Source of the DNA: Candidatus Rokuibacteriota bacterium
GTDB lineage: Bacteria; Methylomirabilota; Methylomirabilia; Rokubacteriales; JACPHL01
Length of the DNA stretch: 11,999 nt
Direction of reading: 5' to 3'
NCBI GenBank assembly: GCA_016188625.1
Contig: JACPHL010000041.1
Location: 1-11,999 of the forward strand
Shown: positions 1 through 5,937 of the stretch, one piece after another
How the letters are laid out: each line of letters opens with the position of its first letter
Position numbering within the stretch: the first letter of the stretch is position 1
Translations under genes and position numbers: made by a program
The notes under the pieces: generated by a model
What the model saw: the letters and a program-made list of their open reading frames with translations, nothing else
Told to the model about the DNA's origin: nothing
The model's database searches: none

Positions 1-2
1 GC

Positions 3-179
3 CGGCCCGATCGGAGGTCGGCGACGGAGGAGGACCGGCGCGCAATTGCTTCCTGGCTTGAAGGGCACGGCCATGTTTATGACATCCACATCGGACCCCT
101 GGTGGATGCGTGGCATCCTGCCCCCGTGCGGGCTGTGCGGGCTGGGGGTAGCTTGACCCGTCCTGGAGCGGGGCGCTAG
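3..179 (+). CDS. possible 3' end of an unidentified protein (partial)
   Basis: Frame 3 is open from the left edge to a TAG at 177-179, giving about 58 residues and no family I recognise. It includes a stretch reading roughly WLEGHGHVYDIHIGP that looks protein-like. Third-position GC is mixed and weaker than in the genes downstream, and an open frame of this length is common in GC-rich DNA, so this may be chance. If real, its last codons overlap the promoter proposed for the selenoprotein gene. Confidence 0.3.
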   Translation, partial: RPDRRSATEEDRRAIASWLEGHGHVYDIHIGPLVDAWHPAPVRAVRAGGSLTRPGAGR

Positions 180-182
180 AAT
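153..182 (+). promoter_or_regulatory. sigma70-like promoter for the selenoprotein operon
   Basis: A -35 box TTGACC (153-158, five of six consensus bases) and a -10 box TAGAAT (177-182, five of six) are separated by 18 bases. Transcription would start near 189, almost at the ATG at 190, so the mRNA would be leaderless or nearly so. That agrees with the absence of a Shine-Dalgarno sequence at usual spacing. Confidence 0.6.
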
Positions 183-189
183 TCATTCC

Positions 190-801
190 ATGGAGCCGGT
201 GATCGAGGTCATCGAGTACGCCGACTACCTCTGACCCTGGTGCTATCCGGCGGCCGTGCGCCTCCGGAAGCTGAAGCAGGAGCTGGGCGACCGCCTGGTC
301 ATGCGCTGGCGGCCCTTCCCGCTGCGCCCGGTCCCCGACCCCACCGCCACCTTCAAGGGGACCTATCGGGAGGAGGCCTGGCGGCGCTGCCAGGCCCTCG
401 CCGGCGACGCCGGGGTCGAGTTCCGGATGTGGGAGCGCGAGGACTTCCCCACCTGGAGCCTCCCGGCCCTCGAGGCGGCCAAGTGCGCGGCCCTCCAGGG
501 GGAGGAGGCCTTCGAGCGCCTTCACCTGGCGCTCTACGAGGCCTTCTTCACCCGCGGGGTCAACATCGGCCGGCCTGAGAAGGTCCTGGAGGTGGTGCGG
601 GAAGCGGGGCTCGACATGGAGCGGTTCCAGGCCGACTACGAGACGGGGCAGGCCCGGGAGTGGGTCCTCGCCGACTACGAGGAGGCGGTCCGGACCCACG
701 GGGTCCGGGCGATCCCGACCGTTCTCTTCGACGGGAAGCGGATCGTGGGGGCGGTCCCCCTCGAGGAGTACCGCCGGCTCCTGGCGGCCGCGGGGGCTTG
801 A
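190..801 (+). CDS. DsbA/FrnE-family thioredoxin-fold selenoprotein (UGA-encoded Sec in UPWC motif)
   Basis: The protein has 203 residues if the in-frame TGA at 232-234 is read as selenocysteine. The N-terminus reads MEPVIEVIEYADYLUPWCY, matching the beta strand and CPWCY active site of the FrnE/DsbA-like family, with Sec at 15 replacing the first, nucleophilic Cys and Cys at 18 resolving. The rest is a typical helical insert followed by the cis-proline loop AIPTV (Pro 176) and FDGKRIVGAVP near the C-terminus. It probably acts as a thiol-disulfide oxidoreductase or isomerase. No signal peptide is visible, so it is likely cytoplasmic. Reading only to the next GTG (256) would remove the first beta strand and the whole active site. 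A hairpin at 246-268 fits a bacterial SECIS. The next gene starts one base after the stop. The alternative is a nonsense mutation in a Cys form. The intact downstream frame and the hairpin argue against it, but only finding selA, selB, selC and selD in the genome would settle the point. Confidence 0.87.
232..234 (+). other. UGA recoding site (selenocysteine codon 15)
   Basis: This TGA lies in frame between the ATG at 190 and the long open frame that continues to 801. It occupies exactly the position of the first cysteine of CPWC, followed by codons for Pro, Trp, Cys and Tyr. A one-base substitution in TGC or TGT would give the same codon, so conservation in relatives is the decisive test. Confidence 0.85.
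246..268 (+). promoter_or_regulatory. bacterial SECIS-like hairpin
   Basis: The arms TCCGG (246-250) and CCGGA (264-268) pair. After one C/T mismatch (251/263), GGC (252-254) pairs with GCC (260-262), leaving the five-base loop CGTGC (255-259). The loop starts 20 bases after the UGA and carries G at its second position. This meets the known bacterial SECIS pattern: a short stem, a small loop with G in the first two bases, and a distance of about 16-37 bases from the UGA. It would recruit SelB with Sec-tRNA. GC-rich coding DNA forms hairpins easily, so the structure supports the Sec reading but does not prove it. Confidence 0.65.
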
Positions 802-802
802 G

Positions 803-1288
803 ATGGCCGAGCGCGCCTGGCCCGAGATGGCCGAGTACTACTTCCACAAGGCCTACGAGGCCCAGATGGCCGGGAACCTCGACGAGGCCGTCGAGCTGTA
901 CAAGAAGTCGATCGAGATCTACCCGACCGCCGAGGCCCACACCTTCCTCGGGTGGACCTACAGCTTCCAGGGGCGCTACGACGACGCCATCCTGGAGTGC
1001 CATCAGGCCATCGAGGTGGACCCCGACTTCGGGAACCCCTACAACGACATCGGGGCCTACCTGATCGAGTTGCAGCGCTACGAGGAGGCGATCCCCTGGC
1101 TCAAGAAGGCGATGGAGGCCAGGCGCTACGAGCCGCGGCAGTACCCCCACTTCAACCTCTCCCGGGTCTACGTGCGGCTCGGCAAGTTCCGCGAGGCGAT
1201 CGCCGAGATCGAGAAGGCCCTCGAGATCGAGCCCGACTACGTCCTCGCCCGCCGCGAGCTGCACCGGCTCGTGGGGATGCTGAACTGA
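803..1288 (+). CDS. tetratricopeptide repeat protein
   Basis: The product is 161 residues made almost entirely of about four TPR units, near residues 10-43, 44-77, 78-111 and 116-149. Their helix pairs show the usual G-Y/F-A-P spacing, for example NLDEAVELYKKSIEIYP, RYDDAILECHQAIEVDP and KFREAIAEIEKALEIEP. TPR folds form a groove for binding peptides or partner proteins, so this is a scaffold or adaptor without catalytic residues. No signal peptide is seen and it is probably cytoplasmic. The ATG follows the selenoprotein stop by one base, and the last codon and stop overlap the proposed polymerase start. The gene is therefore likely cotranscribed and translationally coupled on both sides. Its partner cannot be inferred. 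Confidence 0.9.
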   Translation: MAERAWPEMAEYYFHKAYEAQMAGNLDEAVELYKKSIEIYPTAEAHTFLGWTYSFQGRYDDAILECHQAIEVDPDFGNPYNDIGAYLIELQRYEEAIPWLKKAMEARRYEPRQYPHFNLSRVYVRLGKFREAIAEIEKALEIEPDYVLARRELHRLVGMLN

Positions 1289-3579
1289 CCCGCGAGACCG
1301 CCCTCCCCTTCCTCGACCACCCCACCCTCTTCGGCCACGACCGCACCCCCGGGCTGATCGCCTTCGAGCTGGAGGGCGGGGAGGGAATCCGGGTCTACCA
1401 CCGCGACGGGGAGCGGCGGGAGAGCCGCCTCGAGCCGTTCACCCCGTTCCTCCTCCTCGCCGACCCGGACCTCCTCAGGGGGTGGAAGGGGGAGGTCGAG
1501 GTCGAGCCGCTCGAGGGGGCGGGGAGCCTCCGCTGGCTGGTCCGGCTCGGGTCGTGGCCGTCCGCCCTGAAGGCCAGGGAGCACTGCCAGCGGCGCTCCG
1601 GGAGACCCCAGAGCGCCCCGGACGCCCCTTACCGCTTCCTCTCCGACCCGGTCCACCAGCACCTCCTCCTGACCGGGAAGACCTCGTTCCGCGGCCTCGA
1701 GTTCCGCGACCTCCGGCGCCTGGCCCTGGACATCGAGGTCTACTGCGGGGAGGGGTTCGAGTTCCCGAACCCCTCGCGCGAGGGGGACCGGATCATCGCC
1801 GTCGCCCTGGCGGAGTCGAGCGGCTGGGAGCGGGTGCTCTCCGGGAAGGAACTGGACGAGCGGGCGATGCTGGAGGAGCTGGGCCGGCTGATCCGGGAGC
1901 GCGACCCCGACGTGATCGAGGGGCACAACCTCTTCCGCTTCGACCTCGAGTACATCGAGGCCCGGGCCCGCCGCCACCGGGTGCCCCTGGCCTGGGGGCG
2001 CGACGGGGGCCCCCTCCGCGGCCACGCCTCCCGGATGCAGGTGGCGGAGCGGACGATCGCCTACCGCCGGTACGAGGTCCACGGCCGCCACCTCCTGGAC
2101 ACCTGGGTCCTGGTCCAGCATTACGACGTCTCGGCGCGCGATCTGGAATCCTACAGCCTCAAGGACGTGGCCCTCCACTTCGGCCTGGCGGACCCGGGCC
2201 GGACCTACATCGACGGCGATCGGATCAGCGCGTGCTGGGACGCCGACTCGGAGCGGGTCCTGGCCTACGCCTTCGATGATGTCCGGGAGACCCGGGCCGT
2301 GGCGGACCTCCTCGCCCGCCCCTACTTCGTCGAGGCGCAGGTCTTCCCCTACCCTTACCAGACCGTGGTCCTCAGGGGGAACGCCACCAAGATCGACGGC
2401 CTCCTCCTGCGGGAGTACCTCCGCCGGCGCCGGGCGATCCCCCTCCCCTCCCCGGCCCGGCCTTTCGCGGGCGGCTACACCGCCATCTTCTGCCAGGGCG
2501 TGGCCCGGAACGTGCTGCACGCCGACGTCACCTCGCTCTACCCCTCCATCATGCTCACCTTCTCGGTCTTCCCGGCGAAGGACGAGCTGGGGGTCTTCCC
2601 CCTCCTCCTCCGCGACCTCCGCGAGTACCGGCTGGCGGCCAAGGCCCTGGCGCGCCGGGCCGAGGAGCCGGAGGCGCGGAGCTACGCCGCCGCGCTCCAG
2701 CAGACCTTCAAGGTCCTCATCAACTCCTTCTACGGCTACCTCGGCTTCCCCATGGGGCACTGGAACGACTACGAGGCGGCCGAGCGGGTGACGGCCACGG
2801 GGCGCGAGCTGATCGGCAAGGTGGTGACCTGGCTCCGGACGCGGGGGGCCGTCGTCGTCGAGATCGACACCGACGGGCTCTACCTGGTCCCGCCGCCCGA
2901 GGTGCGGACGGAGGAGGAGGCCGAGCGCTTCATGGCCGAGGCGGCGGCGATCCTCCCGGAGGGGATCCGGCTCGAGCAGGAGGGGGTCTACCCGGCGATG
3001 TTCAGCTACAAGATGAAGAACTACGCGCTCCTGGACCCGGACGGGAGGCTCGTCATCAAGGGCTCGGGGCTCCGCTCGCGGGGGCTCGAGCGCTTCCAAC
3101 GCGCCTGGATGGAGGAGATGTTCCGCCTGCTCCTCTCCGGTGAGGCCGAGGCGATCCCGGGCCTCGTCCAGCGCTACCTCGACGACTTCGCCCGGCACCG
3201 GCTCGACGTCCGGATGTTCATGAAGACCGAGACCCTCCAGGACTCGCTGGAGACCTACCGCGAGAAGGTCCGGGCCCGGCGCCGGAACCCCGCGGCCCCC
3301 TACGAGCTGGCCCTGGGCTCGGAGCGCCCCTACCAGCCCGGGGACCAGGTCTCCTACTACGTGACCGGGGAGGGGGTGAAGGTAAAGGTCCACGAGGCGG
3401 CCCGGCTGGCGACCCAGTGGGACCCGGCCCGCCCCGACGAGAACGTCGCCTACTACCAGGCCAAGCTCCTGAACCTCTGGGAGAAGTTCCGCCCCCTGGT
3501 CGAGCACGGACGGCTCCTGCCGCTGGAGGAGGGCGAGGCGGAAGAAGACGGCGGTCCCGGAGAGGGCGTGGTAGAATGA
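1285..3579 (+). CDS. family B DNA polymerase with 3'-5' exonuclease (Pol II-like)
   Basis: The product has 764 residues from the proposed CTG start, close to the length of E. coli Pol II. Exonuclease motifs are present: Exo I LALDIE (D149, E151), Exo II HNLFRFD (N215, D220) and Exo III YAFDD (Y328, D332). So are polymerase motif A DVTSLYPSI (D414), motif B KVLINSFYGYLG (K476, N480, YG483-484) and motif C IDTDGLY (D528, D530), followed by YKMKNY and IKGSG motifs typical of the palm and thumb. All catalytic carboxylates are retained. It should be a proofreading, template-dependent polymerase, probably for repair or lesion-related synthesis rather than chromosome replication. No ATG, GTG or TTG lies in frame between about 1000 and the conserved N-terminus. 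CTG at 1285, overlapping the TPR stop as CTGA, with GGGGA about seven bases upstream, is the best start. Motif C has Gly where most members have Ser. Confidence 0.9.
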   Translation: MTRETALPFLDHPTLFGHDRTPGLIAFELEGGEGIRVYHRDGERRESRLEPFTPFLLLADPDLLRGWKGEVEVEPLEGAGSLRWLVRLGSWPSALKAREHCQRRSGRPQSAPDAPYRFLSDPVHQHLLLTGKTSFRGLEFRDLRRLALDIEVYCGEGFEFPNPSREGDRIIAVALAESSGWERVLSGKELDERAMLEELGRLIRERDPDVIEGHNLFRFDLEYIEARARRHRVPLAWGRDGGPLRGHASRMQVAERTIAYRRYEVHGRHLLDTWVLVQHYDVSARDLESYSLKDVALHFGLADPGRTYIDGDRISACWDADSERVLAYAFDDVRETRAVADLLARPYFVEAQVFPYPYQTVVLRGNATKIDGLLLREYLRRRRAIPLPSPARPFAGGYTAIFCQGVARNVLHADVTSLYPSIMLTFSVFPAKDELGVFPLLLRDLREYRLAAKALARRAEEPEARSYAAALQQTFKVLINSFYGYLGFPMGHWNDYEAAERVTATGRELIGKVVTWLRTRGAVVVEIDTDGLYLVPPPEVRTEEEAERFMAEAAAILPEGIRLEQEGVYPAMFSYKMKNYALLDPDGRLVIKGSGLRSRGLERFQRAWMEEMFRLLLSGEAEAIPGLVQRYLDDFARHRLDVRMFMKTETLQDSLETYREKVRARRRNPAAPYELALGSERPYQPGDQVSYYVTGEGVKVKVHEAARLATQWDPARPDENVAYYQAKLLNLWEKFRPLVEHGRLLPLEEGEAEEDGGPGEGVVE

Positions 3580-3610
3580 GGCTGTACCTTTCGAAGGCGG
3601 GACCGAGAAC

Positions 3611-4273
3611 GTGAGCGAGCAGATCCCCGCTAACCACCTGATCACCCAGGACCCCTGGCGGGTCTTCAAGATCATGGCGGAGTTCGTGGAGGGGTTCGAG
3701 ACCCTGGGCCAGCTCCCGCCGGCCGTGGCCTTCTTCGGCTCCTCCCGGGCGACCCCCGACGACCCCGCCTACCTCCTGGCGGAGAAAACCGCCCGGACCC
3801 TGGCCGAGAACGGCTTCGCCATCATCACCGGCGGCGGACCCGGGATCATGGAGGCGGCCAACAAAGGCGCCACGGAGGGCGGTGGCCTCTCCGTCGGGCT
3901 GAACATCGACCTCCCCAACGAGCAGGCCCCGAACCCGTACGTGCGGAAGCTCGTCAACTTCCGCTACTTCTTCGTGCGGAAGGTGATGTTCGTGAAGCAC
4001 TCGATCGCCTTCGTGATCATGCCGGGCGGGTTCGGGACGCTGGACGAGCTGTTCGAGGCGACGAACCTGATCCAGACCCAGCGCAGCCGCCCCTTCCCGG
4101 TAATCCTGATGGACGGGGGCTACTGGCAGGGGCTCCTCGACTGGATGCGGGGGACCGTGGTCCGGCAGGGGCGCGTCTCGGCCGAGGAGATGGCGATCTT
4201 GCGGGTGGCCGAGACCCCCGAGGAGGTGCTCAGCATCATCCGGGCTTCAACGGAGCCCCCGCTGACAGTCTAG
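3611..4273 (+). CDS. LOG family protein (TIGR00730-type nucleotide 5'-monophosphate phosphoribohydrolase)
   Basis: This 220-residue protein carries the family signatures GGGPGIMEAANKGA (residues 74-87) and PGGFGTLDE (138-146), with the Rossmann-like start AVAFFGSSR near 39-46. LOG proteins, once misnamed lysine decarboxylases, hydrolyse the N-glycosidic bond of nucleoside 5'-monophosphates, releasing base and ribose 5-phosphate. Some act on cytokinin ribotides; the true substrate here is unknown. It is expected to be a cytoplasmic dimer. The GTG start at 3611 preserves the N-terminal DPWRVFKIMAEFVEGFE helix typical of this subgroup. The Shine-Dalgarno sequence is weak. The gene follows the polymerase stop by 31 bases and could share its transcript, although TAGAAT at 3572-3577 might also act as a -10. 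A GC-rich hairpin without a T tract lies just past the stop (about 4288-4311). Confidence 0.88.
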   Translation: MSEQIPANHLITQDPWRVFKIMAEFVEGFETLGQLPPAVAFFGSSRATPDDPAYLLAEKTARTLAENGFAIITGGGPGIMEAANKGATEGGGLSVGLNIDLPNEQAPNPYVRKLVNFRYFFVRKVMFVKHSIAFVIMPGGFGTLDELFEATNLIQTQRSRPFPVILMDGGYWQGLLDWMRGTVVRQGRVSAEEMAILRVAETPEEVLSIIRASTEPPLTV

Positions 4274-5195
4274 AAACTCGGAGGGGCCCCGCCCGGCAAG
4301 CCACAGGCGGGCGCGCCGCGGAGCGTGTGTAGCGAGGGGCTGACGCCTCCCGAGGGGAGTCCGCGTTCAGCGCCGCACCTTCGTCGGCCAGAGTGCGAGC
4401 TGCGCCGGCTCGGCCTCCCCCGTAGGCGCGGGGGGCATACGCCCCGGGGTAGAGCCGCCGGTAGAGCGGGAGGAGGTCCGGGGCCTCGGCGGCGAGGAAC
4501 GCCTCGAAGTGCTCCTTCACCCCCGGCTTCAGGTAGAGGAGGTTCGGCACCACGAAGCGCGCGCCGTGATCCGCCGCCGCCCGGAGGAGCGGCGCGAGGT
4601 GCCGGGGCGTGGCGGTGAGCCCCGGGACGATCGGCGCCAGGAGGACGCCGGCCCGGATGCCGACGCGTGCCAGCTCCCCCATCGCCCGGAGGCGCTGCTC
4701 CGGGGGCGGGGTCCCGGGCTCGAGCCGCCGCCAGAGGTCCCGGTCGAGGGTCGTCAGGCTGATCGAGACCGTGGCCGAGGCGCGGCGGCCCAGCTCGGCG
4801 AGGACGTCCCGATCGCGCACGACCATGGTCCCTTTGGTGACCAGGCTCGCGGGGGTGCGGAACTCGGCAAGGATCTCGAGGATCCCCCGGGTGAGGCGGT
4901 AGCGCCCCTCGACGGGCTGGTAGGGGTCGGTCGCGGTCCCGATGGCGACCAACTCCCGGCGCCAGCTCGGCCTGGCCAGCTCCTCGCGCAGGACCGCGGG
5001 GGCGTTGACCTTGACGAAGATGACGGACTCGAAGCTCCGATCGGGGTTGAGGTCGAGGTAGCTGTGGTAGCGGCGGGCGAAACAGTAGTGGCAGCCGTGT
5101 GTGCAGCCCCGGTAGGGGTTCAGGCTCCAGCGGAACCCCATCCCGCGCACCGGGTTCAGGACGCCCCGGGCCTGGACCTCCTCGTACCGAACCAC
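4236..5195 (-). CDS. radical SAM protein, SplB-like / Rv2578c-type, with probably frameshifted 3' end
   Basis: As read, the product has 319 residues. The cluster motif CTHGCHYC (C31, C35, C38) binds the [4Fe-4S] centre that cleaves S-adenosylmethionine. NPYRG before it and VIFVKVNAP, GTATDPYQPVEGRYRLTRGILE and VSISLTTLD after it match the spore photolyase-like radical SAM group. The substrate is unknown and most members are uncharacterised. Residues 1 to about 258 look normal. Beyond YAPRAYGG the third-position GC collapses and the frame runs on to overlap the end of LOG. Removing one base from the C run at 4417-4421 instead gives GEAEPAQLALWPTKVRR and a TGA at 4367-4369, with restored codon bias and a length near 276. 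The GTG start at 5195 is forced by an upstream in-frame TAG and fits the adjacent promoter. No Shine-Dalgarno sequence is visible. Confidence 0.87.
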   Translation of the reverse strand: MVRYEEVQARGVLNPVRGMGFRWSLNPYRGCTHGCHYCFARRYHSYLDLNPDRSFESVIFVKVNAPAVLREELARPSWRRELVAIGTATDPYQPVEGRYRLTRGILEILAEFRTPASLVTKGTMVVRDRDVLAELGRRASATVSISLTTLDRDLWRRLEPGTPPPEQRLRAMGELARVGIRAGVLLAPIVPGLTATPRHLAPLLRAAADHGARFVVPNLLYLKPGVKEHFEAFLAAEAPDLLPLYRRLYPGAYAPRAYGGGRAGAARTLADEGAALNADSPREASAPRYTRSAARPPVACRAGPLRVSRLSAGAPLKPG

Positions 5196-5204
5196 CGTGA
5201 CAAT

Positions 5205-5233
5205 ACTCTACACATGATGAGTTGCCATGTCAA
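5205..5233 (-). promoter_or_regulatory. sigma70-like promoter for the radical SAM gene
   Basis: On the minus strand a perfect TTGACA (complement of 5228-5233) and TAGAGT (complement of 5205-5210) are spaced by exactly 17 bases. The start point would fall near 5198, only a few bases before the GTG at 5195, predicting a leaderless or nearly leaderless mRNA. The -35 sits directly beyond the T tract of the upstream terminator. Confidence 0.65.
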
Positions 5234-5234
5234 C

Positions 5235-5265
5235 AAAAAACCGGGGGCCCGAGGACCCCCGGTTT
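5235..5265 (-). terminator. intrinsic terminator of the RRM gene
   Basis: On the minus strand CCGGGGG pairs with CCCCCGG (5256-5262 with 5241-5247) around an eight-base loop. A three-base A-T extension of the stem runs into a tract of six T (complement of 5235-5240). It lies 11 bases past the RRM stop, so it ends that transcript before the radical SAM promoter. Confidence 0.9.
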
Positions 5266-5275
5266 CACGTCGCGA

Positions 5276-5590
5276 TCAGCGTCTCCAGGAGCCCCCGCCG
5301 CCCTCGCGCCGGCGACCGCCGCCTCCCCCGGGGGCCCGGCTCGGCTGGGGTCGGGCCTCGTTGACCACCAGGTTACGGTCCCGGAACAGTCGCCCGTTCA
5401 GGAGCTCGATGGCGCGCTCGGCCTCCTCCTTGCTGGACATCTCCACGAAGCCGAAGCCGCGCGGGCGCCCGGTGAACTGGTCGGTGATGATCCTGACCGA
5501 CTCCACGGTCCCGGCCTGCTGGAAGAGCTCCCGGAGGTCCTCCTCGGTGGCCTGGTAGGAGAGGTTCCCGACGAACAGCTTGGCGGACAT
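5276..5590 (-). CDS. glycine-rich RRM RNA-binding protein
   Basis: The product is 104 residues with a single RNA recognition motif: RNP2 is LFVGNL (5-10) and RNP1 is RGFGFVEM (44-51), including the aromatic residues at 46 and 48 that stack on RNA. A short Gly/Arg-rich tail follows (GGGGG, RRR, GGGGSWRR; about 87-104). This is the architecture of bacterial glycine-rich RNA-binding proteins, best known in cyanobacteria, where several respond to cold. It probably acts as an RNA chaperone or translation modulator in the cytoplasm. The start at 5590 is set by a strong Shine-Dalgarno GAGGAGG eight bases upstream. The frame stays open further upstream, but that stretch is the structured leader, with poor codon bias. 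The gene is monocistronic: it has its own promoter about 120 bases upstream and a strong terminator. The two-hairpin leader suggests control after initiation. Confidence 0.93.
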   Translation of the reverse strand: MSAKLFVGNLSYQATEEDLRELFQQAGTVESVRIITDQFTGRPRGFGFVEMSSKEEAERAIELLNGRLFRDRNLVVNEARPQPSRAPGGGGGRRREGGGGSWRR

Positions 5591-5621
5591 GATCCTTTCC
5601 TCCTCGACAGGGGCCCGATGC

Positions 5622-5658
5622 AAAAACGCCCTCAAAGGTTCTCGGCATCTTTGAGGGC
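5622..5658 (-). terminator. terminator-like hairpin in the RRM leader (candidate attenuator)
   Basis: On the minus strand the ten-base arms GCCCTCAAAG and CTTTGAGGGC (5658-5649 and 5637-5628) pair perfectly around an 11-base loop and are followed by G and five T (complement of 5622-5626). This is an intrinsic terminator in form, yet it lies 31 bases upstream of the RRM start codon and downstream of its promoter. It would end transcription before the gene unless the hairpin is disrupted. Confidence 0.75.
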
Positions 5659-5672
5659 ATCCAAAAGGGTCC

Positions 5673-5697
5673 CGCAAAGGTGCGTGCATCCTTTGCG
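5673..5697 (-). promoter_or_regulatory. upstream leader hairpin of the RRM gene
   Basis: Minus-strand arms CGCAAAGG and CCTTTGCG (5697-5690 and 5680-5673) form a perfect eight-pair stem with a nine-base loop. Its 5' arm can also pair with CCTTTG in the 3' part of the terminator hairpin, and its 3' arm with CAAAG in that hairpin's 5' arm. The two hairpins could therefore be alternatives to other folds, as in attenuators. No known riboswitch class is recognised. Confidence 0.55.
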
Positions 5698-5706
5698 TCA
5701 ACTCTC

Positions 5707-5736
5707 ACAGTACTAGTGGGCCATCTTCTCTGTCAA
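5707..5736 (-). promoter_or_regulatory. promoter of the RRM gene
   Basis: On the minus strand a perfect TTGACA (complement of 5731-5736) is followed after 18 bases by the weak -10 TACTGT (complement of 5707-5712). Start near 5700 gives a leader of about 110 bases containing both hairpins. The weak -10 lowers confidence. Confidence 0.5.
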
Positions 5737-5821
5737 GCGAAAATTTCCGACCATCTCCCTCGAGAATGACATGAATCGTCGCGACCCCCGCGGCTCGCCC
5801 CGCCGTCGATGGTGATGGGCA

Positions 5822-5921
5822 GGCCTTGGAGGCCCGTTCGAGTAACGCTATGCGGCTCGCGCGCGCCGGGCTCTCGCCTCGCGGATGGACGGTTCGCTTC
5901 GAGCGCCGGCTGTGCCGGCGC
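5822..5921. repeat. gene-free stretch with stable hairpins
   Basis: Bases 5740-5935 hold no convincing gene; open frames there lack the codon bias of the neighbours. Palindromes are frequent. GGCCT-TGG-AGGCC lies at 5822-5834, and a perfect eight-pair stem GCGCCGGC/GCCGGCGC with loop TGT lies at 5903-5921. The pattern resembles REP-like intergenic elements, but whether copies exist elsewhere in the genome cannot be seen here. Confidence 0.4.
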
Positions 5922-5937
5922 AACCTCATGGGGGAGG

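Noticed and set aside
256-801. Oxidoreductase gene starting at the GTG at 256
   Set aside because: It would lack the first strand and the CPWC-like active site, while the frame upstream across the TGA encodes exactly those parts from an ATG beside a promoter.
190-801. Pseudogene through a nonsense mutation at codon 15
   Set aside because: No other disruption is present, codon bias is intact throughout, a SECIS-like hairpin follows the TGA, and the stop sits precisely on the redox Cys. Not fully excluded.
952-1284. N-terminal extension of the DNA polymerase from an ATG at 952
   Set aside because: This part is the out-of-frame reading of the TPR gene and has an Arg/Pro/Gly-rich composition unlike any polymerase N-terminus.
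1237-3675. 812-codon open frame on the minus strand opposite the polymerase
   Set aside because: It mirrors the codon bias of the polymerase; its product is repetitive Gly/Leu/Val/Pro sequence with no recognisable domain.
4509-5558. 349-codon plus-strand open frame across the radical SAM and RRM genes
   Set aside because: It crosses a terminator and two promoters and is antisense to two clear genes.
5591-5701. N-terminal extension of the RRM protein, or a leader peptide, in the upstream open frame
   Set aside because: The stretch is two strong hairpins with weak third-position GC, and the strong Shine-Dalgarno sequence fixes the start at 5590.
5833-5845. tRNA T-arm-like GTTCGAGT
   Set aside because: The flanking bases do not form the five-pair T stem and no acceptor or anticodon arm can be found.
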